A DNA stretch of 64,000 nt from Lepas anatifera (GCA_034440635.1 JAOTON010002271.1:806001-870000), one strand, 5' to 3'; numbered from the stretch's first letter, positions 26,234-38,419 are shown. Made by a program: numbers and translations. The notes: generated from the sequence alone by a model not told the origin.

Positions 26234-26571
26234 AGCGCAACGTCATCCGGGAGATAAGCAGCGGAGTATTGCACTATACAAACCAATTTGTGTGCCTCAA
26301 AATAGAAAGTCGGACAATCATGGTAAGACAGCAGTGCCAGTGACTTCTGGCTGCCTGTAGGCCGGGTGGCAGCTGCATCGAAAGAATGTGATAGAGGAGG
26401 GGCCCATGCTTGAGGAATAAAGTGATGTTAATGCCATTAATATATATATATATATACCTAGTCAGTCAATTGCCTTCTGCATCCTGTGATTTACCTTGGA
26501 CCCTCCTTGTTTGAACGGCCAGAGCTATTTATCCCTCCTCCTCAAATAACCATTTTTTCAGCGTCTAGTGT

Positions 26572-26766
26572 CGTCACTGGCTGATCCAAGGGGGGCAAAT
26601 AGGCCATGGCCTCCTACAAATCCTAAAATAGTATCTTTTGATTCCCCAAAAGGACCAAATTTTAGCTGTGTTTCTTTGAAAATACTGTTTTCGCGATTTT
26701 TCCTCGATGTGTTCCCCAATACGTTGGTTTGGCCCCCTCAAAAAATTGTTCGTGGATCCGCCAATG
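26572..26766. mobile_element. Small hAT-like MITE
   Basis: Ends CACTGGCTGATCCAAGGGGG and TGGATCCGCCAATG; flanking 8-mers agtgtcgt and agtgttgc agree at six positions. Same general family as the CAGTGGCGGATC elements. Confidence 0.6.
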
Positions 26767-26779
26767 AGTGTTGCACACA

Positions 26780-27990
26780 CACATGAGAGGTCAGTCGTGT
26801 CTGTCACATGTACCGTGTGTACTGTATTGCCAATAACGGTTTGTCAATGAAAAAGAAAAAACTGCATCATTTACTCTGATGTCGAAAAATACAAGGATTT
26901 GAAATCAGACCTGCAATTTTACCCGCCAAGCGTATTCACATACCGAGCTCATTTAATGCACTCATGCGCATGTTTTTAAGTGATATAGAGACCGCACACT
27001 GCACACACACACACCTAACCCATACATCCACTGCACAGAATGTCTCCTATATCCGTCCTCCTCCCTCAGTGGAACAGCAGGTAGAACGACCAACATTCTC
27101 AACACCACACGTGTACGTTTTGTAATCCGCACGCGACCCCTCCCCACCGAGCCTTGAACTCGGCGTCAAAGGTGACCAGCGTGCGTGACCTTTCTAACCT
27201 CTGTGCCCCGCGGGCAATCGACATCCAGCGGATGGCGGCTGCTGCTTAGTGGAGGCGCGTTCACTTGTATATCTAGAAATCCAGCGGAAATTCATCCATG
27301 AGAATGATGGAGCTTAAACCATAAACCAGGAGATGTATTAACATGATCCTTTTCAAGCATTACTAGCCATATTTTTCCCTACATTGGCTTGATTATCCGC
27401 GCCACCATCCGATACGATTGGGTACAGGCGAGATAGTGGCAGAGTCAGCACTGGCTAGCCGATGGCCGGGTTCACTGAAGTCAGGAGTGTCGCGAGATGG
27501 GTTTATGTTGAGTGAAAAGGAGTGTGACCCGGTCCGAAGGTAACCGAGAGAAGGAGAGCACATAAAACCGTCGGATGAGTTATAGAGAGTGTGAACTAAT
27601 GAGAGCGCTGCCGAAGTAAAACCAGATAATATACCAGAAGAGGGAAGCACGAGCTGCTTTGTTCCATGTTTTTTAACCCACTACCCATTTAAAAGGTAGG
27701 CAGGAGTGCCCTTCCGTACCATGCGACCAAACTACAAATTTTCCAGTTGTAAATTTGGGACATGTATGTTAATATCTTAATTGAAGGTCGCACCACTCCC
27801 CGCTCCATTTATTCTAAAGTTGTTTACTGAGTATTTCCCAAGTCTCTCCCGAAAAGAATAGTAGAACTAGTAACATTCGAGAGCAACTTGGGTACTCTAA
27901 AGTTGGTATTAGTGGATTAAAGTTTTTCAGGGTTAAATAAGAAACTCATAAAAGAAAAAAATTGGTCAGTCAATGGCTATCAGAAAACTA
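26780..27990. other. Intergenic, nothing recognised
   Basis: No repeats or credible exons seen; short frames lack codon or splice support. Confidence 0.45.
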
Positions 27991-28010
27991 GGCAGCGAGA
28001 TGAAAAAGAA

Positions 28011-29090
28011 TCACAAAAAGAAAGTACTTGATAGCTTGATTTTTACCTGAATCCATTTACTATTGATTCCCTCCTGGGATCGATATTGGTTCCTAAAATG
28101 TTTTCTGATAATTTTCTTTAATGTATATTTCTGCAATGGAACATCATCAAGATTTGGAAAGATCGGACATATTATCTGGTTCCACGCTGTTGGAGCTGAA
28201 CATGATATTGAAAATAATCTGTAGTTCGTTGTTGCTAAAGGAACATGAAAATGTTGTACTAGGCGAGTGTTTGCAGGACAATGATATTGAAAGAGTGATG
28301 AGATGGCGAATGGTAGTGATTGACTTAAAAATTTTGATAGAATTATAATTTTCTGTTCAGTAATAATATCATTGAGTTTTAACAAGTTCAGTTCAACAAA
28401 AGTCCATTTGTTGGATGGTAAAAAGGTTTCTTCATAATTATTCGAACTGCCCTTTTTTGAAGTTTCATTAGCTTATCTAAATGCGTTTGATAATTGCTTC
28501 CCCATACAACTGCGCAGTAATTGAAGTATGGTAGCACAAGAGTGTTATATAGACAGATAAGTTCTCGTGATTCTAAATAATATTTTGCTCTACTCATTAC
28601 TCCCAGATTTCTACTGATCAGAGCTGCCATGTTGGCCACATGAGCATCCCATTTCAAATTATCATCTACCAGGACACCTAAATACTTAACCACTTTTTCT
28701 TTTCCTATTTCGACTCCATTCAGTTTTATTTTTATGTCAGTAAAGTCGCTTTTAGAATAAATTTGGTAGTGTGATTTCTCGGCGTTAAGCGATAGACGGT
28801 TTGATTGAAACCATTGCGTTACTTTTGGTAGAAGAGTGTTTATTTTTTGTTGCAAAGGTTTTGATTTTCCGCTTTTACTACAATGGCTGTATCGTCGGCA
28901 AAATGATAAAGACGGCCTGTTCCGAAACACGATATAAATCATTCACATATAGAATAAACAAAAGTGGGCCCAATATCGAGCCCTGTGGTACTCCCGTGGT
29001 GACTATTTTCCGATCTGAGAATATATCTTTAAATTTAGTCAATTGACACCTATTTTTCAGGTATGAACACACAATGTCATAAAGTTTTCC
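28011..29090 (-). pseudogene. LINE reverse-transcriptase remnant (CR1/jockey-like)
   Basis: Minus strand: GVPQGSILGPLLFILYVNDL (RT motifs) at the start, a damaged active-site region, then WFQSNRLSLNAEKSHYQIYS, VVKYLGVLVDDNLKW, LVLPYFNYCAVVWGS and, after a frameshift near 28386, LATTNYRLFSISCSAPTAWN. The order of motifs is that of non-LTR retrotransposon ORF2. Truncated at the 5' side. Confidence 0.88.
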
Positions 29091-29795
29091 ACGAACTCCA
29101 AGAATGGCTAAAAGGCACTAAACCTAATTTGGAACTCAAAACATTGACGATGTTTTAGCACATTTCACCTTTCAGACGTCATGCCACAACATCTAAGATT
29201 CTATGGTGAGACCCAAAAGTTACAGGCAGCGGAATGTTTCTTATCTAATGAGAGCACTCTTAATAGATCCACCATACTAACGTGGATTCTCGAAATCCAT
29301 TGGGGGCGCCCAAATCCGGCTGTAAAAGAACTGTCGACTACGACAGCGTTAGGAGAACCATCATATTTTATACACTGTACCCCTTAAATACATGAAACTA
29401 TGCTGCACTGCCTAATATGAAACATAAGAGGTGATGTGCATTTCACATCCAGAGATAGAAACCCATATCCCAGCCCTGTAGGTAAATTCAAAGCTTCACT
29501 TGGCTAGGCACTGTGCATACACATTGGAAACATACTCCTAAAGCACAAAACATTTTGTAAAAAACGACATAGAGGCGATCAAAAAGAGATCAAGTCCTGA
29601 GCAAAGCCATATATATGGTAACTGACACATTCCGGGAAACATGTAGATACTGCAACACCATATAGCTAAAGAAAATACTGCGATAGTGCGGCACAGTGTA
29701 CCTGCAGCTCTTGCACTGCGGTACAGCGCAGCAGAAGGGATGATTGAAACCCAGCATTAAAGAAGCCCAGGGCGTTGAGGTTCTAATCCAGAAAG

Positions 29796-30325
29796 GGGCG
29801 CAGCCAGGGGGGCACATGGGGCACGTGCTCCCTATCGGTGCCGGAGTACCCCTTTGATTGCTGGACGGTATACCCCATTTGGGCTGCACCACTCGAAATT
29901 TAGTGCCCCACGCCGTTGAACCTATATGCAAATAGACTGCATGTGGCGATTAACCCGCGCCCCGGTGGGCCTTCGAGCCAACTTCGCCCTGGTGGAGGGG
30001 GTGTTCAAAACCCCCCTCAAACTCGGCCCCTATGCGGGATAGCGAAAAAACGTGAACGCTGGTGGATAGCTCATACAAGTTGATCTCCACCCCTCCCCCT
30101 TAGCTCCAAATAACATTCCAATCATATCATGTGCGCGCCCGATATGGGTGGGATGTGCGCTCTTGGCTAGCAAAGGCGCCGCTGAACAGCAAAGACAATA
30201 CCTAGGTAACTTGCCTTTGGATAGATAGTTAGTTCTTTGGCAGCTTGGCGCCCTTTGGTGTCCCTCAGGTTCGGCGGCCCCCGGGCTTGCCCCACCCCCC
30301 CCTCCCCGCCCCTTAACGGAATCCT
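29796..30325. mobile_element. G/C-rich MITE-like segment
   Basis: Left ggggcgcagccagggggg, right ggaatcctaaatccgtccc; both are typical ends of the GGCGGATCCAGG group. Contains the truncated TTAA-family end and a ggcgcc stretch similar to that at 25440-25990. Target duplication not resolved. Confidence 0.45.
29954..30090. mobile_element. Truncated left end of the TTAA family
   Basis: TTAA at 29950-29953 followed by CCCGCGCCCCGGTGGGCC and a gggggtgttcaaaaccccc pairing block. The right end was not found; the sequence passes into another G/C-rich element. Confidence 0.5.
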
Positions 30326-31249
30326 AAATCCGTCCCTTGTATGCAGCACTGCACGCGGGTCTTAGTTCGTTGATCTCGGAGTTTGCCGGGCCATTTATTT
30401 TGTACCTATTTTGGCCTGTGTCAAAAGAATTGTGCATGACACCTACTAATCACTCACAATAATTTTGTTATGAAATCCAGTCATTTTAAATTGACTTACT
30501 CTTATGCTATCGAATGACAGCAATGCCAAAAGTCAGGAACAGCCACGGCCGAAAAATCAACCAGTGACGTCACACACGTCTTGACCAAATGAACCCAAAA
30601 CATCACCCGGATGATTTTACCTGTTAAGTTATAAGGCCTTGGTAGTGTTTAAGTATCATTTATTGTGGTCGTGCTTAATTTTCGTCACCCTCTTTCATTT
30701 TTGACTTAGGTTTGGTGGGGAAAGCAATGGACAAAGTGATTGTGCAAAATGCTTCTGGAACGTCAGGCGAAACAGAGCATATGACTTGTGTGAAGGTTAA
30801 AACAGATTATTGGTGATGCCTGAATTGTCTTTCTCAAAGGCTTGAAAAGAACGTTTGTTGGTTGATTCATGGAATCGTTTTTCCAGGTACAGGTGGGATC
30901 AGTATAGGAGTAATAAAGAACCAGTGTTTTATTATGGGAACGATGCCGTCCTGGATTTTGATTTGTTCTTGATGAGTGGTACAATGAGTAGTCGTGCAAC
31001 CAGCTTCTAATTTTACATTTTTGGTGACAATATTGCATTATGTTTTAACGGATAAAGGTATAGTAGGCCCTGGGACTGCCACGTCATGACATAATATTAT
31101 TTCATCGTATATTCGATTCCATCCAAATATCATTGGGTATTTGAGGCATCGATTGACAATATGCACATACTCAAAGCACAACTAACCAGCACACAGGCAA
31201 GAAAATAAGACACACGAGATACGCATATGTTGAGGTGACACGAGACCGA

Positions 31250-31600
31250 TAATTAATGATTGACAGCTGGATGTTCTCTGACCACCTTTCTAAAGCTGGC
31301 TAGTGATAGTGCGTTTACGGCGGCAGGTGGCAACTCATTCCAGATCTTCACCCCCCCGGTAATTAAACGACCGTTGTGATGCGGTAAGGCGAAGAGCCGG
31401 CAGTTGGAGCACACCTCTTGACAAGGCACGCTTTTCTCTAGTTGAGACTTCACTGCGGCTGTGAAAAAGCTTTTTGATCTCTTCGGGAGATCTATCAAGC
31501 TTTAATGTGTTAAACATTTTGATAGCATCTCTCTCGGCTACTATTGTCTCGAATATTAGCCAGCAGAAACGCAACAGAACAGGCGCTGCTTATCAATATT
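31250..31600 (-). pseudogene. LINE ORF2 C-terminal remnant
   Basis: Minus strand frames with ERDAIKMFNTLKLDRSPEEI, then CSNCRLFALPHHNGRL and VKIWNELPPAAVNALSLASF followed by RKVVREH. The WNELPP..V..A.S...F pattern is the usual extreme C-terminus of LINE reverse transcriptases. One frameshift between the two frames. Confidence 0.75.
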
Positions 31601-32169
31601 GGACAGTAAGTAATATGTTAAGGCATACAAATATTTAAACATTTGTACAAATGTTTGAAAACACCTTGTGCCACAGAACAAAGATCCCCATGATGCTGCA
31701 CCTTTTGTTGATTTAAATACTTTTTCAATGTGTTAACGAATTATGTAGTTAAAAATATGCAACTAATTCAGTTATTGTGAATGACTTTTGCTTTGCTGTA
31801 CCTATCTTATGGACTGCATCACTGCTAAGTATCGAGTAAGCAATAAGTTCTCTTCCAGGTATGTAGGTACATACATATGGTGCATACATTACAGCGGACG
31901 TCAGATGCGCAGATCCGGGTCTTATTCTGCTGTATCGTTACCTGTGGGACCCATGTATGACTGCATTATTCCTCGCATGTGGCAGCGGTTCTCTAACTGT
32001 AACATATATCAGTATTTGTTTGATTTTGTAGTGCTTTAGTTGTGTTCGCCTTTTTAATAAATTCTATTACCGTCACCAGTTCTGGACCAGCGGATGAGCT
32101 GGTCTGAACTGACTTCTGAAGCAAGACCGTGAGAAAGATGCTAAAAGATACATGCTGTCATTCTGATCC

Positions 32170-33760
32170 GGTGTCTAACGAACACTAGCCCAGTTGCCAT
32201 TTTGGTTCGGTGCTTTATTACGTCAGCCCAGTTGCCATTTCGGTTCGGTGTTTAATTACATCAGCCCAGTTGCCCTTTTGGTTCGGTGTCTAATGAACCA
32301 TGTGTCCGTCTGGTTCGGTATCTAATGAACAATTCCAACCCAGACGCCCCTCTAATTCGGTGTCGAATGAACCACGCCAGCCCAGATGTCTTTCTGGTTC
32401 GGTGTATTTACGAACAATGCCAGCCCAGACGCCCCTCTTGTGCGGTGTCTAATGAACAATGCCAGTTCAGATGCCCTTCTGGTTTGGTGTCTTATGAACA
32501 ATGCCAGTCCAGACGCCTCTCTAGTTCGGTGTCAAATGAACCACGCCAGCCCAGACGCACCTCTGGTGCGGTGTCTAATGAACCACGCCAGCCCAGACGC
32601 CCCTCTGGTGCGGTGTCTAATGAACCACGCCAGCCCAGACGCCCCTCTGGTGCGGTGTCTAATGAACCACGCCAGCCCAGACGCCCGCCCCCTGGTGCGG
32701 TGTCTAATGAACAATGCCAGTTCAGATACCCTCCTGGTGCGGTGTCAAATGAACCACGCCAGTCCAGATGCCTTTCTGGTGCGGTGTCTAATGAACCACG
32801 CCAGCCCAGATGCCTTTCTAGTGCGGTGTCTTACGAACAATGCCAGCCCAGACGTCCCTCTTGTACGGTGACTAATGAACAATGCCAGCCCAGACAACCC
32901 TCTGATGCGGTGTCTAATCAACCACGCCAGCCCAGATGCCATTCTGGTGCGGTGTCTTACGAACAATGCCAGCCCAGACGCCCCTCTTGTACGGTGTCTA
33001 ATGAACAATGCCAGCCCAGACAACCCTCTGATGCGGTGTCTAATGAACCACGCCAACCCAGACGCCCCTCTTGTACGGTGTCTAATGAAAAATGCCAGCC
33101 CAGACAACCTCTGGTGCGGTGTCTAATGAACCACGCCAGCCCAGACGCCCGCCCCTCTGGTGCGGTGTCTAATGAACAATGCCAGTTCAGATGCCCTTCT
33201 GGTGCGGTGTCAAGTGAACCCCGCCAGCCCAGATGCCCTTCTGGTGCGGTGTCTTACGAACAATGCCAGCCCAGACGCCCCTCTTGTACGGTGTTTAATG
33301 AGCAATGCCAGCCCAGACAACCCTCTGATGCGGTGTCTAATGAACCACTGCCAGCCCAGATGCCTTTCTGGTGCGATGTCTTACGAACAATGCCAGCCCA
33401 GACGCCCCTCTTGTACGGTGTCTAATGAACAATGTCAGCCCAGACAACCTCTGGTGCAGTGTCTAATGAACCACGCCAGCCCAGACGCCCGCCCCCTGGT
33501 GCGGTGTCTAATGAACAATGCCAGTTCAGATGCCCTTCTGGTGCGGTGTCAAGTGAACCCCGCCAGCCCAGATGCCCTTCTGGTTTGGCGTCTTACGAAC
33601 AATGTCAGCCAAGACGCCCCTCTGGTTCGGTGTCAAATGAACCACGCCAGTCCAAATGCTCTTCTGGTTTGGCGCCTTACGAACGATGCCCCTCTGGTTA
33701 TGAACCACGTTAGCCCAGTTGCCCTTTTTATTGTGTTTTATGAACATTACGCGCCCAGTT
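32170..33760. repeat. 42-bp minisatellite (about 36 copies) with a 379-codon open frame
   Basis: Unit gcggtgtctaatgaaccacg followed by ccagcccagacgcccctctggt, 42 bp. Multi-unit blocks recur (an aatgccagcccagacaaccc unit follows a cccctcttgtacgg unit several times), so higher-order duplication took place. As 42 is divisible by three, frames stay open on both strands (14-residue repeats such as NEPRQPRRPSGAVS). The ends decay gradually. I see no promoter, splice or homology support for a protein. Confidence 0.93.
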
Positions 33761-34199
33761 TCACGGGTCGGTTTTTTAATACGAATTTATGGGAGCAATA
33801 AACGATGCACCTTACCGGTTTGTTGATTTCTACTGGTTCCAACACTACATTTTACCCCAATAAAAAACGTGACAATGTGAGCATTGCAGAAGTTGCGAGT
33901 TTATATTCCAAGAGCACAAGCTACCGGCAGTTTATAAACAATTGTTGGATATTTTTCAAACACGCATTTAGAGTGCTGCAATGCTTGTTAGATCTGGCGA
34001 TGTCGAAAGAGTAAGGACTCCACCGATTGCTTTCCATTTAAACAACTTACGAAGCTTCTAAGTACCTACATTCTGAACCACAAGTTAAGCCATTTACGTT
34101 GATTGAAGCTCTTACAGCATTCCCAGTTGAGTGGAGATCTTCCGATTATCCTGTATCCGCTCGACAATCATCAGGCACCTTCCATTTCCAATGTCAACC

Positions 34200-34300
34200 A
34201 ATGGCGTAGCCAGGATTCGACCAAGGGGCTCCAAAAAATCGCCAAGGGGCTCCCAGGCCGCAGGTCCCCTTCGTAACCGGGGCCCCATCTCCTATGTTAA
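34200..34300. mobile_element. Single-ended MITE fragment
   Basis: Starts aatggcgtagccaggattcg followed by aaggggctccaaaa; only the left end of the GGCG.A.CCAGG group is recognisable. Confidence 0.4.
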
Positions 34301-35454
34301 ATTTAGGTCACCAAATATTAAAGCTGGCCCATGCCTATGGGACAGCGTGGCTATAATAAAAGCTTTGTGGCACATTTCGGGAAATTAAATGTTGCTGTGT
34401 GCATTATTGCAAACCTAGCTCTACCTCAATTCACTTTGGCAATCAGCCTGAACAGCCTTACAAGCTTTGAAGGTCAGTCGTTACAAGTTATTGAATGTCA
34501 GTCGTTTTGAGCACGAAGAAATTATCCTCTACGGGAAATTATTACGAATTCTTTCTGGGTGCCAAATTCATGAACTCTTTAATCAGGAAATTTCCAAAGA
34601 AACGAAAAAATCAAAATACAAGGGATATGGGAGTGTGTTCCGGAGGTTATATAACGTCTCTTCAACGGACAGATCCTGTTAAATTTACCAGTTATTTTCT
34701 TACCCTTGCTATGTTGTAAATGAGCAAATTACCAAGGCAATAGGCGCCCGAGATATTTATCGCCTTGGCTCACCCTGCTATTGCTATTTTCAACTTTTCA
34801 TAGCTTGTTTTTCTTCTTGGGATTATGTTCATCCACTTCTGTCATTACTCTTGTTTGTCTGATTTGGTACGAATATATTTGGAAGTTGACTATTTCAGAA
34901 TATTTAGGAAGGTAGTTCTCGACCCAGGGGTGCACTGTGGTCGGAAACGCTGTCGTGGGTAGCCACGAGGCCATTTTTCGGATTTTGGAATTTAGGGGTT
35001 TTATGGCTGCCAATGTGAAGAAAATTGTTCAGAGTGTTCTGAATTACCACTATTATCAAGCTAATTTGGTTGAAAGATGCACTTATTACTCATCAAAGTA
35101 AGGTGATGATGAAACCCAGAAGTAAGGCACTCGTTGCGTCTGCTAGATCCGAGTTTTTAACTTTGAATGATAAACGTCAAAACTAAGTCAGGCTAAAAAT
35201 AATTAGTATCAAAATGTTCCTCATAATGTCCGCTTTAAGATTATTAGCGTTATGTGTATATTTGAATTTTGATAAAGGTATATAATCTGCGTTTTAATTA
35301 CCCCTTTCATAAATCCACCTTAAGAAACTAGTTGCTAACTTTGAATAGACAAACAAAAAAATTTATGTTTCTGCCAATAAGCTTTTATTGTGGAAACATA
35401 GGTCAAGTAATTCTCCGACATGGCTTAAAGAGAGCTAAGTGCGCAAAATTGTCC

Positions 35455-35565
35455 ACAGTGTAAATTGTACCGGGCCGCTCGGAGACGTCCGCCCGCCCGC
35501 CACCCGGCGCCTCCGCGGCTCGCCGGCCGCCCGCGAGGTGCGGGGGACGCTTATCAGGTGCTTCT
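35455..35565. other. Isolated GC-rich island
   Basis: About 100 bp of very CpG-rich sequence (gacgtccgcccgcccgcca, ctccgcggctcgccggccg) in an AT-rich neighbourhood. No splice or start signal that I trust. Confidence 0.3.
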
Positions 35566-36023
35566 CATGTCGTATTGCTCACCTTTATGCACATTATCTT
35601 CATTGTAAGCTCACAAGTTTTCTTAACCTTACCTAGAATCACCCTTGGTCAAGGTCAGCCATGCATAAACCATGTTAATATTGCACATGATTCGACATGC
35701 TATAATGAGAGGGGTACACTAATACAAACTTCTGTCTTGATATTCCTGCCGTCTGAATATATGAAAGAAACTCATATTATCATGCGAACATTCAACGTTA
35801 ACTTTTGTAACTTCTGGGGACATCAATTTTATCGAAGATAGCAAATGGTAAGCAGCTCAAAAACTCATTTCACTCAAGGGCTCCGAATGACAATTTGTAT
35901 TTTGTCTTTTTAGCCCGATTAGACGATTACTCTGAGAAGAGGCTGGGTATGCCCTTCTGCATGTGGAGCCAGCACACCTGACCAGGTCTTTAGGGGTCGG
36001 GTTAGGTCAATTCATTTGCTTAA

Positions 36024-36908
36024 CACGCGCACTGGAGGGGGGCCTCGGAGTTTCCCTCACCTATGTTTTCGAGGTGGCGTAAGAACAGCTCGTAGAGCCA
36101 AAAACGATATTTGGCCACATTCAGGAGAATTTAACGGCGCATCGATTGGTGAAGATATTAAAAAAATCGGCCGAAAATGTTGTGCCGTATTGGCTTTCAA
36201 AGTCAGACCTGCTTTTTTGAGATTGCCACAATCGCGCGGTAGGACCAGTTCTCCTGCATACCGAGAGGTGACGTCATAACGTCATACTACCGGGATAATG
36301 TGTCAAGGTCACCTCAAATGAAGGTCTAGGTTGAGGTCAAAGGTCACATGTCAAGATTATATAATAATTTTTAAGGTCATTGACCCCAGCACTTCCGGTC
36401 AAATAGCGTTACCCGGTCGGAGGTGTATTATGCTATGAAGTCATAGTTAAGGTACCTGAGTGTAAAGATCAAGGTCAAAGGTCAAGGTTAAAGGTCATTT
36501 TAAAGGTAAATCCTCATTTGCTACCAAACACTGGGAATAGTGTTAGTCAAAGTGTATATTATCGGTAGTATACCATATTGTGACCTCATAGGTCAACGAC
36601 CTTGGATGACCTTGACCCAAAAATTGTATCAAAGCTTCTTTTTGACCTTCCCTCTATGACCCTGCTCTGTCTTTAGCTTATTCCCGTCATTTTCCCGCTT
36701 AATAACGGTATTTCCCAATAGGTCCCCAGCATGGACAATATTTGACTTTTATGACATCGTATGACCTTGAAGATATTGACCTAGGTCAATGAAAATTTGT
36801 CATAATGTAGATCAACATAGCCCCCACCCACCCTCCAAACAGTCTTTTTGCGTCCCTTAGTTTCCGAGATCTTAGAGGGGGCCTACCACGCCCCCCCTAC
36901 AGTGCGCG
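36024..36908. mobile_element. TTAA-type AGGTCA-rich element, copy 4
   Basis: TIRs CACGCGCACTGGAGGGGGG and its inverse CCCCCCCTACAGTGCGCG, flanked by TTAA (36020-36023) and TTAG (36909-36912). I count about 14 AGGTCA/TGACCT hexamers in 885 bp; about 0.4 would be expected by chance at equal base use. Two are perfect DR1 arrangements, aggtcaaaggtca, at 36334-36346 and 36472-36484. Confidence 0.8.
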
Positions 36909-37458
36909 TTAGTGCCGGACCCCTCTCCAGTGCGGGTGTTAGGTGAATCAACTTAAGTATACTTCTCTCATTGCAATTGATTTAGCATGATCTGCACAAA
37001 ATTTGGGGTGAATCGGCTCGGCCGTTTCAGCGCTGTAGCAAAATCAACATGAACAAAAACCTCGGTGGCCATCCATGAGGCCGTTTCCGACCACTGTGGG
37101 GTGGGGGCAATGGGTGGTGGTCCTGGAAGGATTAGAGCTGGCACAACAATACAAGCCATGTACAAAAGCCTATCAGACACCCAAAGTTCAGGGGAGTCCT
37201 GACCTCCCCAACCTTCGGGATCTCCAACCAATGGCCAGGAAGGGGCAGTGAGTGATTTCATCAGTGGTACCGTCCATGGAATAGGTATAATGTAGTATCT
37301 CGGCCACACTCCTATATCCCTTTTATTGAGCGTCCCTTTTCCTTTCCATTTATTTTGGATTTTAGACTAAAATCTAGAGATATCACTTGAGATGCTAAGC
37401 TAAAAAAATATTAGAAAACCACATGCTTCAGAAAATGTATCTACTCTCATTGCGTACC

Positions 37459-37728
37459 AAAGAAATAGACAAATTGAAACGCGTCGATCTGGCACCAGTA
37501 CCGAAGGAAAGGAAACAAGTAATCTGGTTTATCATCCATAAACGCAAATCGAACCGGGAATTTGGTATTTCAGCTGATTTTAAATTTATAAACTTATACA
37601 TTTAAAATCAGCTGAAATACCAAATTCCTCGTTTAATTTGCTTTTATGGATGATAAAACCATATTGTTTTCCTTTCCTTCGGTACTAGTGCCAAATCGAC
37701 ACGTTTCAAGCAGTCAATTTCTTTCCTT
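37459..37728. repeat. Long hairpin: 127-bp inverted repeat with 14-bp loop
   Basis: Left arm 37459-37585, right arm 37600-37728. The central part (tttggtatttcagctgattt and its inverse) is perfect over 25 bp. Further out there are only scattered mismatches (agaaatagacaaattgaaac against gtttcaagcagtcaatttct). Could be a MITE; any transcript would form long double-stranded RNA. Confidence 0.92.
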
Positions 37729-37759
37729 ATTTTAATTCTACTCTAATTTCTATATTGCT

Positions 37760-38330
37760 ATTAATATTGGGACTTATCGACGCACCAACTGCCAGTTATA
37801 TGGCGTCGCCAACTCATTCCCTGTTGGGTTTCTTGGGAGCCAGCTTGCTCCTTGTTCAGGGAAGCCGCCGGGCCTTGAACCCGGATCGGCTGCGTGGAAT
37901 CCAGTACGCTGACCCAGTGGCGGATCTAGCCGGTCAGTTTGGGAGGGGCAAACCAAAGTCGAAAAGCAAAAAAAAAATCGTCACGCAGTGCAAAGCAACA
38001 CTACAATATCACTTCCCGGTAGAATTTTGGGTACTTGAGTCGAAAAGCAAAAAAAGATGTCGCGGGATGAAAACTATGGGCTCGAGATACTTTTTCCAGT
38101 CCAAGGCCAAATATCTACACGGAACTAACTGGTTCTGTTTGAAGTTGAGAGTTGAAGCACCAAAATCTTGTTTATAAACTAAAAAGGAGTCGGGGAAAAA
38201 AGGAGGTCGATCGCTTTGGGGGTGGGGGCAAAAACATAGTTTTGCCCCGAGCTTTTCCGTTTGGGGGGCAAATGCCTTTTTGCCCCCCTTGGATCCGCCA
38301 CTGCGCTGACCATTCCGCTACCGCGCCCCA
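37760..38330 (-). mobile_element. tRNA-derived SINE (minus strand), interrupted by a MITE
   Basis: Minus strand: tRNA-like head ggcgcggtagcggaatggtc then agcg, interrupted, continuing tactggattccacgcagcc and B box gggttcaaggccc (complement of 37870-37882). It is flanked by a 15-bp direct repeat with one mismatch: aatttctatattgct (37745-37759) and aatttctctattgct (38331-38345). Confidence 0.8.
37915..38303. mobile_element. 389-bp hAT-like MITE inserted in the SINE
   Basis: Ends CAGTGGCGGATCTAGCC and GGATCCGCCACTG. It is flanked by the perfect 8-bp duplication CGCTGACC (37907-37914 and 38304-38311), which is sequence of the SINE head. Removing the insert and one copy restores a continuous tRNA-like head. 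Confidence 0.92.
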
Positions 38331-38419
38331 AATTTCTCTATTGCTTGTTAATTTTAGATTTATAACCTTGTAAATTTAGAATCTTGTACCTTGTAAATTT
38401 AAAATCATGCTAAAAGCTT

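Larger units (their letters stand above)
33765..36010. other. Intergenic, little recognised
   Basis: AT-rich; holds the MITE fragment at 34200 and the GC island at 35455. A short block tttccgaccac.gtg is shared, inverted, between 34930-34980 and 37080-37110, suggesting another low-copy repeat. Confidence 0.45.
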
